A DNA stretch of 64,000 bases from Botryobacter ruber (GCF_003347595.2 NZ_QCZK02000024.1:1-64000); one strand, 5' to 3'; numbered from the stretch's first letter, positions 8,606-18,341 are shown. Program-made: numbers and translations. Notes: a model not told the origin generated them from the letters alone.

Positions 8606-10045
8606 CTAAAACTCCGCATTCTTCGGCGTGCGCGGGAATGGGATTACGTCGCGGATGTTGCCCATACCGGTCACGAACTGCACCAGGCGCTCAAAGCCCA
8701 GTCCGAAGCCGGCGTGCGGGCAGCCTCCGAAGCGGCGGGTATCCAGGTACCACCACAGGTCCTCTTCGGTTATGCCTACGCCTTTCATGCGCTCCACCAG
8801 CAGTTCGTAACGCTCCTCCCGCTGCGATCCGCCTACAATCTCGCCGATGCCCGGCGCCAGGATGTCCATGGCGGCAACGGTTTTGCCATCGTCGTTGAGG
8901 CGCATGTAAAAGGCTTTGATGTCTTTGGGATAATCCGTCACGATTACCGGCTTTTTGAAATGCTTTTCTACCAGGTAACGCTCGTGCTCGCTCTGCAGGT
9001 CTACGCCCCAGGCTACATCGTACTGGAACTTCTTCTTTTTATAGTGATTCGAGTTGAGCAGGATGTCGATGGCTTCGGTATAAGTAATGCGCTCAAAGCT
9101 GTTGTTTACCACAAACTCCAGCTTTTCCATCAGCGTCATCTCCTGGCGTTCCTGCTGCGGTTTGCTCTTATCTTCTTCCGCCAGGCGTTGCCCCAGGAAC
9201 TCGATGTCGTCGGCGTTTTTCTCGATCGCTTCGCGGATAATGTATTTGATAAACTCCTCGGCCAGGTCGGCGTTCATCTTCAGGTCGTGGAAAGCCATTT
9301 CGGGCTCTATCATCCAGAACTCAGCCAGGTGGCGGGCCGTGTTGGAGTTCTCGGCACGGAATGTTGGTCCGAACGTGTAAATATCGCTGAAGGCCATGGC
9401 AGCCAGCTCGCCCTCCAACTGCCCCGATACGGTCAGGTTGGTGGCGCGGCCAAAGAAGTCTTCTTTAAAATCGATCTGCCCTTCCTCGGTGCGGGGCAGG
9501 TTGTCCAGGTCCAGCGTAGTTACTTTAAACATCTCACCGGCACCCTCGGCATCCGATGCTGTTACAATAGGCGTGTGCATGTACACAAAACCGCGCTCGT
9601 TAAAGAACTTGTGCACCGCGAACGCCAGCGTGTTACGCACCCGGAATACAGCCCCAAAGGTGTTGGTACGGAAGCGCAGGTGCGCAATCTCGCGCAGGTA
9701 CTCCAGCGAGTGCGCCTTTTTCTGCAGCGGATATGTTTCCGGGTCGGCCTTGCCCAGTACTTCGATGGTTTTGGCCTGCACCTCGTAGGCCTGTCCCTTG
9801 CCCTGCGAGGCCACCAGTTCGCCGGTAACCGCTATGCTGGCACCGGTGGTTACATCTTTCAGCGCCTCTTCGCCGAAATGCTCTGAATCAGCTACAACCT
9901 GCAGGTTATGTATGGTGGAGCCGTCGTTCACGGCGATGAAGTTTACAAACTTGTTGCCGCGCTTGGTGCGTACCCAGCCCTTCAGCAGTACCTCTTTGCC
10001 TGCCTCGGCTCCTGTCAGCAGATCTTTTACTTTCGTGCGTTGCAT
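8606..10045 (-). CDS. asnS: Asparaginyl-tRNA synthetase
   Basis: This class II synthetase charges tRNA-Asn in the cytosol. The 479-residue protein has an N-terminal OB-fold anticodon-binding domain (about residues 15-115, [24 protein letters not shown]). The class II core has motif 2 ([26 protein letters not shown]) and motif 3 ([27 protein letters not shown]) at the C-terminus. A lineage-typical charged insert lies near 290-315. It is a single gene, divergent from rpoN across 289 bp. The antisense strand carries a long open frame that is only a shadow. Confidence 0.97.
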   Translation of the reverse strand: MQRTKVKDLLTGAEAGKEVLLKGWVRTKRGNKFVNFIAVNDGSTIHNLQVVADSEHFGEEALKDVTTGASIAVTGELVASQGKGQAYEVQAKTIEVLGKADPETYPLQKKAHSLEYLREIAHLRFRTNTFGAVFRVRNTLAFAVHKFFNERGFVYMHTPIVTASDAEGAGEMFKVTTLDLDNLPRTEEGQIDFKEDFFGRATNLTVSGQLEGELAAMAFSDIYTFGPTFRAENSNTARHLAEFWMIEPEMAFHDLKMNADLAEEFIKYIIREAIEKNADDIEFLGQRLAEEDKSKPQQERQEMTLMEKLEFVVNNSFERITYTEAIDILLNSNHYKKKKFQYDVAWGVDLQSEHERYLVEKHFKKPVIVTDYPKDIKAFYMRLNDDGKTVAAMDILAPGIGEIVGGSQREERYELLVERMKGVGITEEDLWWYLDTRRFGGCPHAGFGLGFERLVQFVTGMGNIRDVIPFPRTPKNAEF

Positions 10046-10264
10046 GTGTTATGATTGCGTATAATGTATGAAAGCGATGATGCCTATAAAAGTATAAATT
10101 AATTTTTGAAACTTGTTGCCTTACTTCCAGTTAAGATATATCGGAACAGGTACAGCAGCCGCCCCGGCAGAAAGCCCAACTTCCCCGATGTTGGTTTGGT
10201 TTTCCGTTGCTTTTCGGGCAGGCGCTGTAAGAAAACCCTCAAAGTAACGATATTTTAACCTTTT

Positions 10265-10296
10265 TTGTAAATGCGAGTAAAATTATCCTAAATTTG
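10265..10296 (+). promoter_or_regulatory. Predicted rpoN promoter
   Basis: TAAATTTG at 10289-10296 fits the TAnnTTTG -7 element, with TTG at 10265-10267 after a 21-base spacer. Transcription would start near 10303, about 30 bases before the rpoN ATG. Confidence 0.5.
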
Positions 10297-10334
10297 GAGG
10301 TGCACAACCAAGCCTAGAAAACAGATTTTAACCT

Positions 10335-11786
10335 ATGCAGCGACTCGATTTAAGACAACTTTTATCCCAGAAGTTATCGCCGCAGCAGATACAGTTCATC
10401 AAGCTGCTCCAGATACCTACTGCTGAGTTAGAGGCGCGCATTAAGGAAGAAATGGAGATAAATCCTGCCCTGGAAGAGGGGCGCGAGGAAGCCGAAACCG
10501 ATCCTTTTGCCGAAAGCTCCGGCGAGGAAGAGTACGAAGACGATTTTAACAAGAACGATGAGATCGACCTGAACGATTACCTGCATGACGATGAAATAAG
10601 CGGCTACAAAATGCAGGGCGACCGTGGCGGCGGCGACGAGGAAGACCGGGAAATGCCTATTGCCATGTCCTCTTCCCTCACCGATAACCTGCTCGACCAG
10701 CTGGGTTACCTGGAGCTGGACGACAAGCAGTACAACATTGGGATGCAGCTGATTGGCAGCATCGACAACGATGGCTACATCCGGCGGGAGTTAAGCTCCA
10801 TTGCAAACGACCTGGCTTTTTCGCAGAACATCGAAACCACCGAGCAGGAAATAGAACAGGTCCTGCACCTGATCCAGACCTTCGACCCGGCAGGCATTGC
10901 TGCCCGCGACCTGCCCGAATGCCTTTTGCTGCAACTGCACCGCCGTGAGCAGGACGCGACCACCGTGCTGGCAGAACGCATTATTACCGAAGCATTCGAC
11001 GAATTCACCAAAAAGCATTACCACAAGCTGCAATCCAAATTCGGGGTTACAGAAGACGAACTTAAAAAAGCAGTCGACCTGATCGTAAAGCTCAACCCGA
11101 AACCGGGAGGCGCCGGAGCCGGTATGACGCGGGTGCAGTACATCATTCCCGATTTTATTTTAACGAACGAAAACGGACAGCTGCAGCTCTCGCTCAACTC
11201 CCGCAACGCGCCCGACCTGCGCATCAGCCGCTCCTACTCCGACATGTTTGATGCCTATGATAAATCAGACAAAAAAGATAAAAAGCTCAAGGAAACCGTA
11301 ACCTTTGTAAAGCAGAAGCTTGATGCTGCCAAATGGTTTATCGATGCCATCCGGCAGCGCCAGAACACGCTGCTGCGCACCATGGAAGCCATCATCAAGT
11401 ACCAGCACGACTTTTTCCTGGAAGGCGACGAAAGCCAGCTGCGCCCCATGATCCTGAAAGACATTGCCGAGGAAATTGGCATGGACATCAGTACCGTGAG
11501 CCGCGTAGCCAACAGCAAAGCCGTGCAAACCGAGTTTGGTATTTACCCGCTCAAATATTTCTTCTCCGAAGGTATTGCCACCGAATCGGGCGAAGATGCC
11601 AGCAGCCGTGAGGTGAAACACATTTTAAAAGAGATTATCGACAAAGAGGACAAGCACAAACCACTCTCCGACGAGAAGATTGAGAAAATGTTGAACGAGA
11701 AAGGCTACAATATTGCACGCCGCACGGTGGCCAAGTACCGCGAACAACTCAACATTCCCGTTGCCCGGCTACGGAAGGAGCTGTAG
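10335..11786 (+). CDS. rpoN: RNA polymerase sigma-54 factor
   Basis: This alternative sigma factor directs RNA polymerase to -24/-12 promoters that need an AAA+ activator. The 483-residue protein has region I at the N-terminus (QLLSQKLSPQQIQFIKLLQIPTAELEARI), a very acidic region II (about 45-110) and the core-binding domain. It then has the HTH (DISTVSRVANSKAVQTEFG) and the RpoN box ARRTVAKYRE at 461-470. All parts needed for function are present. No bacterial enhancer-binding protein is encoded in this window, so its targets cannot be inferred here. Confidence 0.96.
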   Translation: MQRLDLRQLLSQKLSPQQIQFIKLLQIPTAELEARIKEEMEINPALEEGREEAETDPFAESSGEEEYEDDFNKNDEIDLNDYLHDDEISGYKMQGDRGGGDEEDREMPIAMSSSLTDNLLDQLGYLELDDKQYNIGMQLIGSIDNDGYIRRELSSIANDLAFSQNIETTEQEIEQVLHLIQTFDPAGIAARDLPECLLLQLHRREQDATTVLAERIITEAFDEFTKKHYHKLQSKFGVTEDELKKAVDLIVKLNPKPGGAGAGMTRVQYIIPDFILTNENGQLQLSLNSRNAPDLRISRSYSDMFDAYDKSDKKDKKLKETVTFVKQKLDAAKWFIDAIRQRQNTLLRTMEAIIKYQHDFFLEGDESQLRPMILKDIAEEIGMDISTVSRVANSKAVQTEFGIYPLKYFFSEGIATESGEDASSREVKHILKEIIDKEDKHKPLSDEKIEKMLNEKGYNIARRTVAKYREQLNIPVARLRKEL

Positions 11787-11930
11787 CCGCTGTAAACTGC
11801 TAACCATTAAAACATCAGCAACCCGGACTGCACAGAAACCTATGCCAGCAGCGGCAGCATATCTTGCCAGAAAATCCTGGCGTTACAAACTCTGATTTAA
11901 TTTGTCATTCCTGATTATCAATACCTGCTT

Positions 11931-12551
11931 GTGAGCCGTTCTCTTGCGAAGGTACTGTCGGTGGTTTTCCATCCGCTGCTAATGCCTACCCATCTTTTTG
12001 CTTTTATCTTGTATTACCTGCCGGCCCCCATGTTCCCGCTGCCCCTGCAGGTGCGCTGGGCTGTGCTGGTCATGATTTTCTTTACCACGTTTATAATCCC
12101 CGCTTTAGGAGCCTATGCCATGATACGTGCCGGGCAGGTAGATTCTTTTGAAATGGAGAGGCGGGAACAGCGCAGCCTGCCCCTGCTCTTTACCGGGCTT
12201 TGCTACACCACCACGGCCTACCTGCTTTACCGCGAACCGGCCCTCGACCAACTGTTCTACTTTATAATGGGTGTAATTGCCGTGTCTGTTTTCCTGACCT
12301 TCCTGATTTCGCTGTTCTGGAAAGTGAGCGCCCACAGTGTGGGTGTGGGAGGCAGCCTTGGTATCCTGTTTATGCTCCACCGGTTGGTTCCGGATGGTTT
12401 GATGTTGCTTCCGCTATTATTCGCTATCCTCCTGACAGGGGCCGTACTTTCTGCCCGGCTTGCCTTGCATGCCCATACGCCGGCGCAGGTATATGCCGGT
12501 TTTGGAAGCGGTTTCCTGCTGGCCCTGGTAGCCGGTGCTATAGCATTTTAG
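11931..12551 (+). CDS. PAP2-related integral membrane protein
   Basis: This is a 206-residue protein with about six hydrophobic segments, starting at GTG (no in-frame ATG nearby). It resembles a Bacteroidota family often named PAP2-like, with FHPLLMPTHLF at the start, ERREQRSLPLL after the second helix, KVSAHSVGVGG in the middle and SARLALHAHTPAQVYAGFGSG near the end. These correspond in place to the PAP2 phosphatase motifs, but the canonical PSGH and SRxxxxxHxxxD residues are not intact: the last Asp position is Gln. Phosphatase activity is therefore uncertain. It lies 144 bp after rpoN. Confidence 0.7.
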   Translation: MSRSLAKVLSVVFHPLLMPTHLFAFILYYLPAPMFPLPLQVRWAVLVMIFFTTFIIPALGAYAMIRAGQVDSFEMERREQRSLPLLFTGLCYTTTAYLLYREPALDQLFYFIMGVIAVSVFLTFLISLFWKVSAHSVGVGGSLGILFMLHRLVPDGLMLLPLLFAILLTGAVLSARLALHAHTPAQVYAGFGSGFLLALVAGAIAF

Positions 12552-12570
12552 ACCTGCAAGCATAAAAGCA

Positions 12571-12613
12571 AAGGGAGCGCCCGCCGCATAGCACAGGCAC
12601 TCCCTTCCTTTTT
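12571..12613. terminator. Terminator between convergent genes
   Basis: AAGGGAGCGCC (12571-12581) pairs with GGCACTCCCTT (12597-12607) with one mismatch, followed by CCTTTTTA. It serves the PAP2-like gene. A minus-orientation R1 copy follows at 12640-12673. Confidence 0.65.
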
Positions 12614-12639
12614 ATCTCCCAACACCCCGTTAACTATTT

Positions 12640-12673
12640 GCTGCAGCAGTCACCACACCCGCTACTGCTACAG
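12640..12673 (-). repeat. R1 dispersed intergenic repeat
   Basis: A diverged minus-strand copy (CTGCAGCAGTCACCACACCC and on) lies between the terminator and the 3' end of the T9SS cargo gene. Confidence 0.6.
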
Positions 12674-12714
12674 TAAACCAGGGAAAACACCGGAAAAAGG
12701 CTTTTCTCCCAAAC

Positions 12715-14073
12715 CTACTGCTTCACGATCTTTTTAGTAAAGCCCGCGTTATCAGGCCCGGTTACCCGCACCAAATACACGCCACCCGGAAACGTACTCA
12801 AATCGATGGTGGCTTCGCCGCGCAGGCTGCTGCGTTCGTACATTTTCTGCCCGGTAATGCTGTGTATGCTTACAGTAGCATCCTGTACTTTGGCAGCATC
12901 CAGCGCCACATGCAACTTATCTGTAACTGGGTTTGGGTACAGCTGGGTGGCACCGGCCAGTACATCATCCTTAACACCGGTAACCGTTACATTTATAAAA
13001 TCGCTGAAGGCAAAACGCAGGAAGTTCACTTCCTGCCCTGCCTCTTCATCAAAAAACCTGAAAACAATATCTGTAATGCTTCCTGCTGCATCTTTCTGGA
13101 TTTGAGTAATCTCGCTGTTTCCGGCATCTACTATCCATTGGTTGTTTTCGTATACCTCACTTTTTAAGCTTACCAGGTAATCCCCTGCCATAAACTCCAC
13201 TGTTGTTCTGTAGCCCGGCACCCAGGTATTGTTCTGGAAAGCATCGACTACTTCTGTTACGGTAGTGGTGTTGGCAGCAGCGTTGAAGGAGTAAGAGAAC
13301 GTATGGCGGGCATTGTTAAACCAGGCGCCTCCATCATAAAGTTGCAGGATATAGCTTTGCTCAAACTGGTTCTGCGTATACACCAACTCTGTCATACGCT
13401 CGTCTGCTACCCAGGCGCCTTCCATACGCTCATAGGAGGTTATGCTAACCGGCACCAGACTGCTGCCTGCATATTCGTAAACAGATTTCGAGATATCGTT
13501 CCAGTTATTTTCTTCGTATTCAGCTGAAACAGATTGAGACAAGCGGTTATTGGAATCGTAGGTGTGGGTGTGCCTGGTAGCAGCGCCTATTTCCCACTGG
13601 TTTGTTTCCCGGTTCCACTCAAAAATGGCAAAATAGGTCATGTGGCCCTGCTGGTCGTATTTAATACGGGTACGGGACTCGTTTACCCAGTTGTTTCCGA
13701 CTTTTACCTGGTTAAGCTCCAGCGTGTCACGCCCCTGTGCATCGTAGGCGTGCGTAGTGCGCAGCACGCCGGCTGCAAGTAAGTTGGTAGCCTCGCTAAC
13801 TGTAACAAGTCCTTTGTTGTTGTACTGGTGGGTAATATCCTGCACCGGCATCCAGGACGTACCAAACCAGAAATACTGCTTTTCTGACCGGGGAAGCCGC
13901 ATCGTCGTCTGGCTGGCGGCAAGTGCAGGCGTGGCTCCTCCTGCCGAGAGCGAAGAAAGGGAACTGCTGGCCGTTAAGCGGCTGGCGGGCCGCTGGCTTC
14001 TGGATTGGGAATAGCTCACAGAGCTCAGGCATAGCAGCATAGCTGCTACTAAAAGTAGACTAACTTTTTTCAT
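12715..14073 (-). CDS. Secreted protein with type IX secretion sorting domain
   Basis: This is a 452-residue protein with a signal peptide (ending SSVSYSQ, about residue 23) and an S/A-rich linker. It has a series of YD/SYD-type repeats (YNNKGLVTVSE, YDAQGRDTLELN, YDQQGHMTYFAIFEWN, YDSNNRLSQSVSAEY) that resemble RHS/YD beta-strand repeats. The C-terminal ~75 residues are a T9SS type A sorting domain (LYPNPVTDKLHVAL, SITGQKMYE, DLSTFPGGVYLVRV, KKIVKQ). It should cross the outer membrane by T9SS and be surface-bound or released. The ligand or substrate is unknown. It stands alone, with AT-rich DNA upstream. Confidence 0.88.
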   Translation of the reverse strand: MKKVSLLLVAAMLLCLSSVSYSQSRSQRPASRLTASSSLSSLSAGGATPALAASQTTMRLPRSEKQYFWFGTSWMPVQDITHQYNNKGLVTVSEATNLLAAGVLRTTHAYDAQGRDTLELNQVKVGNNWVNESRTRIKYDQQGHMTYFAIFEWNRETNQWEIGAATRHTHTYDSNNRLSQSVSAEYEENNWNDISKSVYEYAGSSLVPVSITSYERMEGAWVADERMTELVYTQNQFEQSYILQLYDGGAWFNNARHTFSYSFNAAANTTTVTEVVDAFQNNTWVPGYRTTVEFMAGDYLVSLKSEVYENNQWIVDAGNSEITQIQKDAAGSITDIVFRFFDEEAGQEVNFLRFAFSDFINVTVTGVKDDVLAGATQLYPNPVTDKLHVALDAAKVQDATVSIHSITGQKMYERSSLRGEATIDLSTFPGGVYLVRVTGPDNAGFTKKIVKQ

Positions 14074-14285
14074 AGTTTATAGATTAATTAAGGTTGTGCG
14101 CGTAAAGTATCCCAACGAAGAAAAAGCTGCTTCCGGGACGATTTGAGCAAAAGCAAAAAGTGTGCAGAAAATTAATTTTTGCTAATATTTATTCTTGGTT
14201 CAGCTAAAAAAACTATAAAAAAATTGCAACACTACTGATTAGCAGCTACTACACCAGGTAAAAAAGATAACCAAGTACACAGACC

Positions 14286-15068
14286 ATGACGTATGAATGC
14301 CTTTTGTATGAAGTAAAAGAAGGAGTAGCCTCCATCACCTTAAACAGGCCCGAAGTGTTTAATGCCTTTAACGACCAGCAGAGCTACGACCTGCAGGATG
14401 CCCTGAAGCAGGTAGCCCGCGACGAGGGGGTACGGGTAGTGGTGCTAACAGGAGCCGGCAAGGCTTTCTGCTCCGGGCAGGACCTGAAAGCCATTGCCCA
14501 GGCCGGCAAACGCGACCTGTCGGAGTCGCTCGAGAAGCGGTACAACCCCATTATCCGGGCTATGCGCAACCTGCCGAAGCCGGTGATCTGTAAACTGAAC
14601 GGGGTTGCTGCCGGTGCCGGTTGCTCGCTGGCGCTTGCCTGCGACATGATCATAGCCTCGGCAGAGGCCAGCATGGTGGAGGTATTTGTGCAGGTGGGCC
14701 TGGTGCCGGACTCCGGTTCTTCTTTTTTTCTGCCACGGCTCGTCGGCTCACTGAAGGCTTTTGAGCTGAGCACGCTGGGTTCTAAAGTAAAGGCTGACGA
14801 AGCGCTGCAACTGGGCCTGGTAAACAAAGTGGTAGCGCCAGCTGCACTCGATGCGGAAGTAAACAAACTGGCCGCCTATTATGCTGCAGCTCCCACCAAA
14901 GCCATTGCGCTTACCAAGAAGCTGCTCAACCGGTCGTTCAGTTCCACGCTGGATGAAATGCTGGAGTACGAGGCACAGTGCCAGAAAATTGCCGGAAACA
15001 CCAACGATCACAAAGAAGGTGTCGCCGCTTTTATAGAAAAACGAAAACCAGACTTCCATGGCTCCTGA
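14286..15068 (+). CDS. Enoyl-CoA hydratase/isomerase, PaaG-like
   Basis: This is a crotonase-family protein of 260 residues. The oxyanion-hole segments are GAGKAFCSGQDLK (about 56-68) and NGVAAGAGCSLALACDMI (about 104-121). The active-site region VGLVPDSGSSFFLPRLVG (about 136-153) is typical of PaaG-type 1,2-epoxyphenylacetyl-CoA isomerases rather than of FadB-type hydratases. It may act in phenylacetate catabolism or on another acyl-CoA. No other paa or beta-oxidation gene is adjacent, so the substrate is uncertain. It is a single transcription unit. Confidence 0.85.
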   Translation: MTYECLLYEVKEGVASITLNRPEVFNAFNDQQSYDLQDALKQVARDEGVRVVVLTGAGKAFCSGQDLKAIAQAGKRDLSESLEKRYNPIIRAMRNLPKPVICKLNGVAAGAGCSLALACDMIIASAEASMVEVFVQVGLVPDSGSSFFLPRLVGSLKAFELSTLGSKVKADEALQLGLVNKVVAPAALDAEVNKLAAYYAAAPTKAIALTKKLLNRSFSSTLDEMLEYEAQCQKIAGNTNDHKEGVAAFIEKRKPDFHGS

Positions 15069-15234
15069 TTTTCCGTATAACTATACCAAAATAAAGTTGC
15101 ACTAAAGTTTTGATTTACAGCTTTTTTTAGCGATTTTACAGTACGTGTTTTACCCGTATACTGCCTCTCCGTTTCGGTCAGCGACAGCCCGAGTAGCCAT
15201 TGCCAGTTATAACCTTACTTTATCAAATAAAATT

Positions 15235-15873
15235 ATGAAACCTACCTTCTCCCACGTTACCCTGCAGGTCTTGCTCCTGCTGTGCGCACTACTCGCTTTT
15301 TCCTGTAAAGAAGATAAAGAAGAAGATCCTGCACCAGACACAACAAACCAACTGGAATACAACGGCCAGAAATACACGTTTAAATCCGGACTGGTAGAGG
15401 ATTATGGTCCGCTAAGTGTGTTTGGGACCACGAATACGCACCACAACTACGACTTCACCATTTTAGACGGAACGTTTACCAAGCAGGCCGATAATTCCTA
15501 TGCCCCAACATCTGCAAGCTCAACGGTGATGGTGTTTGCCGAACTTTTTTCTCCGGGCACCGCAGGGTTTACCACCGGTACGTTCACACACATTGCCCCC
15601 ACCGACAATGATGACGATGACCTGAACGATACAGAACTTGAATCCAAGTACAAGAACAAAGCTTACTTTAACTATGCCCTTGTTTTTATCGACAGCAACA
15701 ACAACAAAACACTGGAACAGACCGACATTATCCTGATAGCAACAGGCGGTACCATAAAGGTATCGGGCTCAGCAGCCAACCCCACCCTGGAGTATAACCT
15801 GACCTTACACGATGGCAAAACGCTGACAGGAAGCTATACCGGCGGCTTCACGTATTCGGATGAAACCGACTAG
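15235..15873 (+). CDS. Lipoprotein of unknown function
   Basis: This is a 212-residue protein with a lipoprotein signal (VLLLLCALLAFSC, lipid-carrying Cys at about residue 23) followed by an acidic KEDKEEDPAPD linker. The rest is beta-rich with Thr/Asp/Asn repeats (NQLEYNGQKYTFKSG, TDNDDDDLNDTELESKYKN, LHDGKTLTGSYTGGFTYSDE). No catalytic motif is seen. The ATG at 15235 starts the signal peptide exactly. The open frame runs 30 codons further upstream without family support. It probably sits on the outer membrane. Confidence 0.75.
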   Translation: MKPTFSHVTLQVLLLLCALLAFSCKEDKEEDPAPDTTNQLEYNGQKYTFKSGLVEDYGPLSVFGTTNTHHNYDFTILDGTFTKQADNSYAPTSASSTVMVFAELFSPGTAGFTTGTFTHIAPTDNDDDDLNDTELESKYKNKAYFNYALVFIDSNNNKTLEQTDIILIATGGTIKVSGSAANPTLEYNLTLHDGKTLTGSYTGGFTYSDETD

Positions 15874-15909
15874 CTGAAACCCGTCCCCTTCCTGCTGAAA
15901 AATAAAAAA

Positions 15910-15970
15910 GCCTGCAACAGAATTACGCCATTGCCAAAAGCAAGTCCGGAGCTTCTGGGTGCAGGCTTTC
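15910..15970 (+). terminator. Terminator after the 15.2-kb lipoprotein gene
   Basis: GCCTGCA (15910-15916) pairs with TGCAGGC (15960-15966), flanked by A-rich and T-rich sequence. The 43-base loop is long, so confidence is moderate. Confidence 0.5.
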
Positions 15971-15990
15971 GTGTTGCTTCTCCTGTTTTA

Positions 15991-16060
15991 ACTGCACCTG
16001 TCACCACAGCCACTGCCCCAACACAAAGGAGCAGTGGCTGTGGTGACAGGTGCAGCAGAA
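15991..16060. repeat. R1 inverted pair
   Basis: A minus copy (15991-16017) and a plus copy (16028-16060) face each other with a short spacer. They form a near-perfect ~26-bp stem between the convergent lipoprotein and outer-membrane-protein genes. Both arms carry the GTGACAGG variant, so the two copies resemble each other more than the family average. Confidence 0.8.
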
Positions 16061-16082
16061 CAAAACCAGGCGGTTTGCGCCC

Positions 16083-16817
16083 TTACCTGAAAGAATAACC
16101 CAGCGCCACCTTAAACTGCGGCAGTGCGGTTGCCAGCAGAACGCCATTCCGCTGGGAGGTAATCTCTTTACCGACAAAGAGATCCTGCAGCAGTTCATTC
16201 GCATTTTTGGAGTAGCCATACTTTGCCCGTACGCCCAGCCCGCCGGCTACTTCCAGCGCGAAATGTTTATTTAACCTGAACTGGTAGCCAAACCGGTAGG
16301 CCAGGTCGAAGGTATTCAGGAACAGGCGCCCGATGTAGCGCGCATCGGGGTCGTTTACATCCGGTTCCGGCTGATTAAATATTTCATAGCTGGAATCGTC
16401 GAACAGGAGGAAACGGTAGCCGAAAAAAGGGCCATGAAAGAAGCCATAGGGAGCATTTCCTTCTTTAGAGGTATAGTGCCGCTGCTCCATCCGCAAAGCA
16501 AGGCCTTTTGTATCCCGGGCCTTATCTCTTGATAAGTTGGAGTCTCCGTCTTTCAGGTAGGTCCTGTAAATATAGCTTAGCCCGAGTTCGTTGCTGACAT
16601 CGCCGGCCCTTACACGCTCATAGGCAAGGTAGATTTCGCCTAACTGCAGCGGATGCACTTTCAGGATCCTGTTCGGGTTGCCGGCCAGTATTTTCTGCCT
16701 GTATTCCTGCTCATTTCTGTAATCGTCGTCGTCTTCGGTTTGTGCCTGCACAGCAGAGAGCGGCAGCAGCAGTAAAAAGAAGCAAGCTGCAACAAATAAG
16801 GAGTTGATTTTTTTCAT
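16083..16817 (-). CDS. Outer membrane beta-barrel-like protein
   Basis: This is a 244-residue protein starting MKKINSLFVAACFFLLLLPLSAVQAQ (signal peptide), then an acidic TEDDDDY stretch. Amphipathic strands suit a small barrel (IYLAYERVRAG, LGLSYIYRTYLK, FFGYRFLLFDDS, DLAYRFGYQFRLNKHFALEVAGGLGVRAKYGYS), and it ends in the aromatic FKVALGYSFR typical of outer membrane proteins. I know no specific function. The Met at 16817 was chosen because the 45 upstream residues of the open frame precede an internal complete signal peptide. Confidence 0.7.
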   Translation of the reverse strand: MKKINSLFVAACFFLLLLPLSAVQAQTEDDDDYRNEQEYRQKILAGNPNRILKVHPLQLGEIYLAYERVRAGDVSNELGLSYIYRTYLKDGDSNLSRDKARDTKGLALRMEQRHYTSKEGNAPYGFFHGPFFGYRFLLFDDSSYEIFNQPEPDVNDPDARYIGRLFLNTFDLAYRFGYQFRLNKHFALEVAGGLGVRAKYGYSKNANELLQDLFVGKEITSQRNGVLLATALPQFKVALGYSFR

Positions 16818-17057
16818 AATCTTAAGCTCTAGGGGTAAATAATTTGTCATGGGTACTATAACTATTGGTATTAGGTTAGGAACAGGTTTATTTTTCAGCA
16901 AAAACCGGCTCAGCACAAAGCTGCAGCAGGCGCTTTTCCGTAACAACCTCACTGCCCGGGCAGTGGTGTTGCAACAGGTTATACCGGATAACTACAACTT
17001 TGTTCGGGCGTATATAGTCATATGTTCAACTATAAATAGGTAACAAAGCCTAAAACT

Positions 17058-17642
17058 ATGAAAAAATTAGCATCGACAGGATTTATTGCATGCGCCCTGC
17101 TGGCAGGGATGGCAGCTTGCGATTCCCAGAAAACCGACAGCGTTGAGCAGGCGCAGGAAACCAATGAGCAGAAGTTTGAGGAATCGGAAATGGAAGAGCG
17201 CAAAGCTGACCAGTCGGAGTTTTTGACGAAAGCGGCCAGCAGTGGTATGTTTGAGGTAGAAGCAGGAAAACTGGCACAGAAACAGGCACAAAATGCGGAG
17301 GTGAAAAACCTGGGACAAACAATTGCCTCGGGGCATGAAAAAGCCAACAGTGACCTGAAGTCGCTGGCATCGCAGCTAAACATTACGCTGCCCGACAGCA
17401 TGAGCCAGGAGCACATGGACAAGCTGAAAGAGCTGCAGGAAAAGAAAAAAGGAGCAGAATTCGACAAAGCGTATGTGGATATGATCGTAAGTGCACATGA
17501 AAGCGACATCGACATGTTTGAGAACGCTTCGGAGAACATGCAGGCGCAGGAAGTAAAATCTTTTGCCTCGAATAAACTCCCCGCCCTGCGCGAGCACCTT
17601 GATCAGGCAAAGCAGCTAAAAGAAAAACTAAACAAGCAGTAA
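17058..17642 (+). CDS. DUF4142 lipoprotein, first of a tandem pair
   Basis: This is a 194-residue protein with a lipoprotein signal (FIACALLAGMAAC, Cys about residue 22). An E/Q-rich linker is followed by the DUF4142 four-helix, ferritin-like region: FLTKAASSGMFEVEAGKLAQKQAQNAEVKNLGQTIASGHEKANSDLKSLA, then HMDKLKEL and ADFDKAYVDMIVSAHE-type helices. These proteins are often stress-associated in Bacteroidota, but the molecular role is not known. Its paralogue follows 77 bp downstream on the same strand. The intergenic DNA holds a short GCACCTGCCGGTG/ACGGCAGGTGC hairpin. Confidence 0.85.
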   Translation: MKKLASTGFIACALLAGMAACDSQKTDSVEQAQETNEQKFEESEMEERKADQSEFLTKAASSGMFEVEAGKLAQKQAQNAEVKNLGQTIASGHEKANSDLKSLASQLNITLPDSMSQEHMDKLKELQEKKKGAEFDKAYVDMIVSAHESDIDMFENASENMQAQEVKSFASNKLPALREHLDQAKQLKEKLNKQ

Positions 17643-17719
17643 ACAGTTTATTTAGTACAACTACCACGGATGCACCTGCCGGTGTTTAACGGCAGGTGCG
17701 TCATAAGTTCACCATTCTT

Positions 17720-18289
17720 ATGAGAAACCTTTTCGCCACCGGCATGCTTGCTGCGCTGCTTGCTGTTAACAGCAGTTGCACCCCCGACGACAGCATACAC
17801 CATGCTGCCGAACAAAGTGTGCAGCGCTTTGAGGAAGCAGGCATGCAGAACATGGAAAACGATGCATTATTTTTAGCCGAAGTTACAAGTGCCAATATGC
17901 TGCAGCTGCAACTGAGCGAGCTGGCAGCTAACCAGGCCGTAAGCCCGGAAGTGCGGGAGCTGGCCCAGCAGATGAAGCACGAGCACAGGCAGATACTGGA
18001 CGAAATAAACACCGTTGGGGCTGAAGGAAATTTTATTCTGCCCTCCAAACTTGGAAAGGATCACCAGGAAACCTACGACGAGATCAGCTCCCGCTCCGGT
18101 TTACCGTTCGACCTGGCTTATATCGAGGAAGCCGTGGAAAGCCACAAAGACCTGCTGAAGCGCTACGAAGATATGGCAGACAACGGCGTTTCTATGAACA
18201 TAAAGCAGTTTGCCTCCAAACAAGTGCCGCTGGCAAGACAACACCTGGAAACAGCGCAGGCCCTGGAAGAGAACGTGAGCGACTACTAA
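17720..18289 (+). CDS. DUF4142 lipoprotein, second of a tandem pair
   Basis: This is a 189-residue paralogue of the preceding protein. It has a signal with Cys in LLAVNSSC and the same helical layout (FLAEVTSANMLQLQLSELAANQAVSPEVRELAQQMKHEH, then FDLAYIEEAVESHKDLLKRYEDMADNG and a QHLETAQALEENV end). The pairwise similarity is clearly below identity, so the duplication is not recent. The ATG at 17720 directly precedes the signal. It is followed by an R1 copy and a terminator. Confidence 0.83.
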   Translation: MRNLFATGMLAALLAVNSSCTPDDSIHHAAEQSVQRFEEAGMQNMENDALFLAEVTSANMLQLQLSELAANQAVSPEVRELAQQMKHEHRQILDEINTVGAEGNFILPSKLGKDHQETYDEISSRSGLPFDLAYIEEAVESHKDLLKRYEDMADNGVSMNIKQFASKQVPLARQHLETAQALEENVSDY

Positions 18290-18307
18290 AGTCTGTTCTC
18301 GACATAC

Positions 18308-18341
18308 TGCAGCAGCGGCTGTGGTGGCTGGTGCAGCAGAA
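18308..18341 (+). repeat. R1 dispersed intergenic repeat
   Basis: A near-consensus copy lies 18 bp after the DUF4142 stop, in the gap shared with the convergent uvrA gene. Confidence 0.75.

Noticed and set aside
8714..9886. A 390-codon frame on the plus strand opposite asnS
   Set aside because: Same reason: it is a compositional shadow of a conserved synthetase gene.
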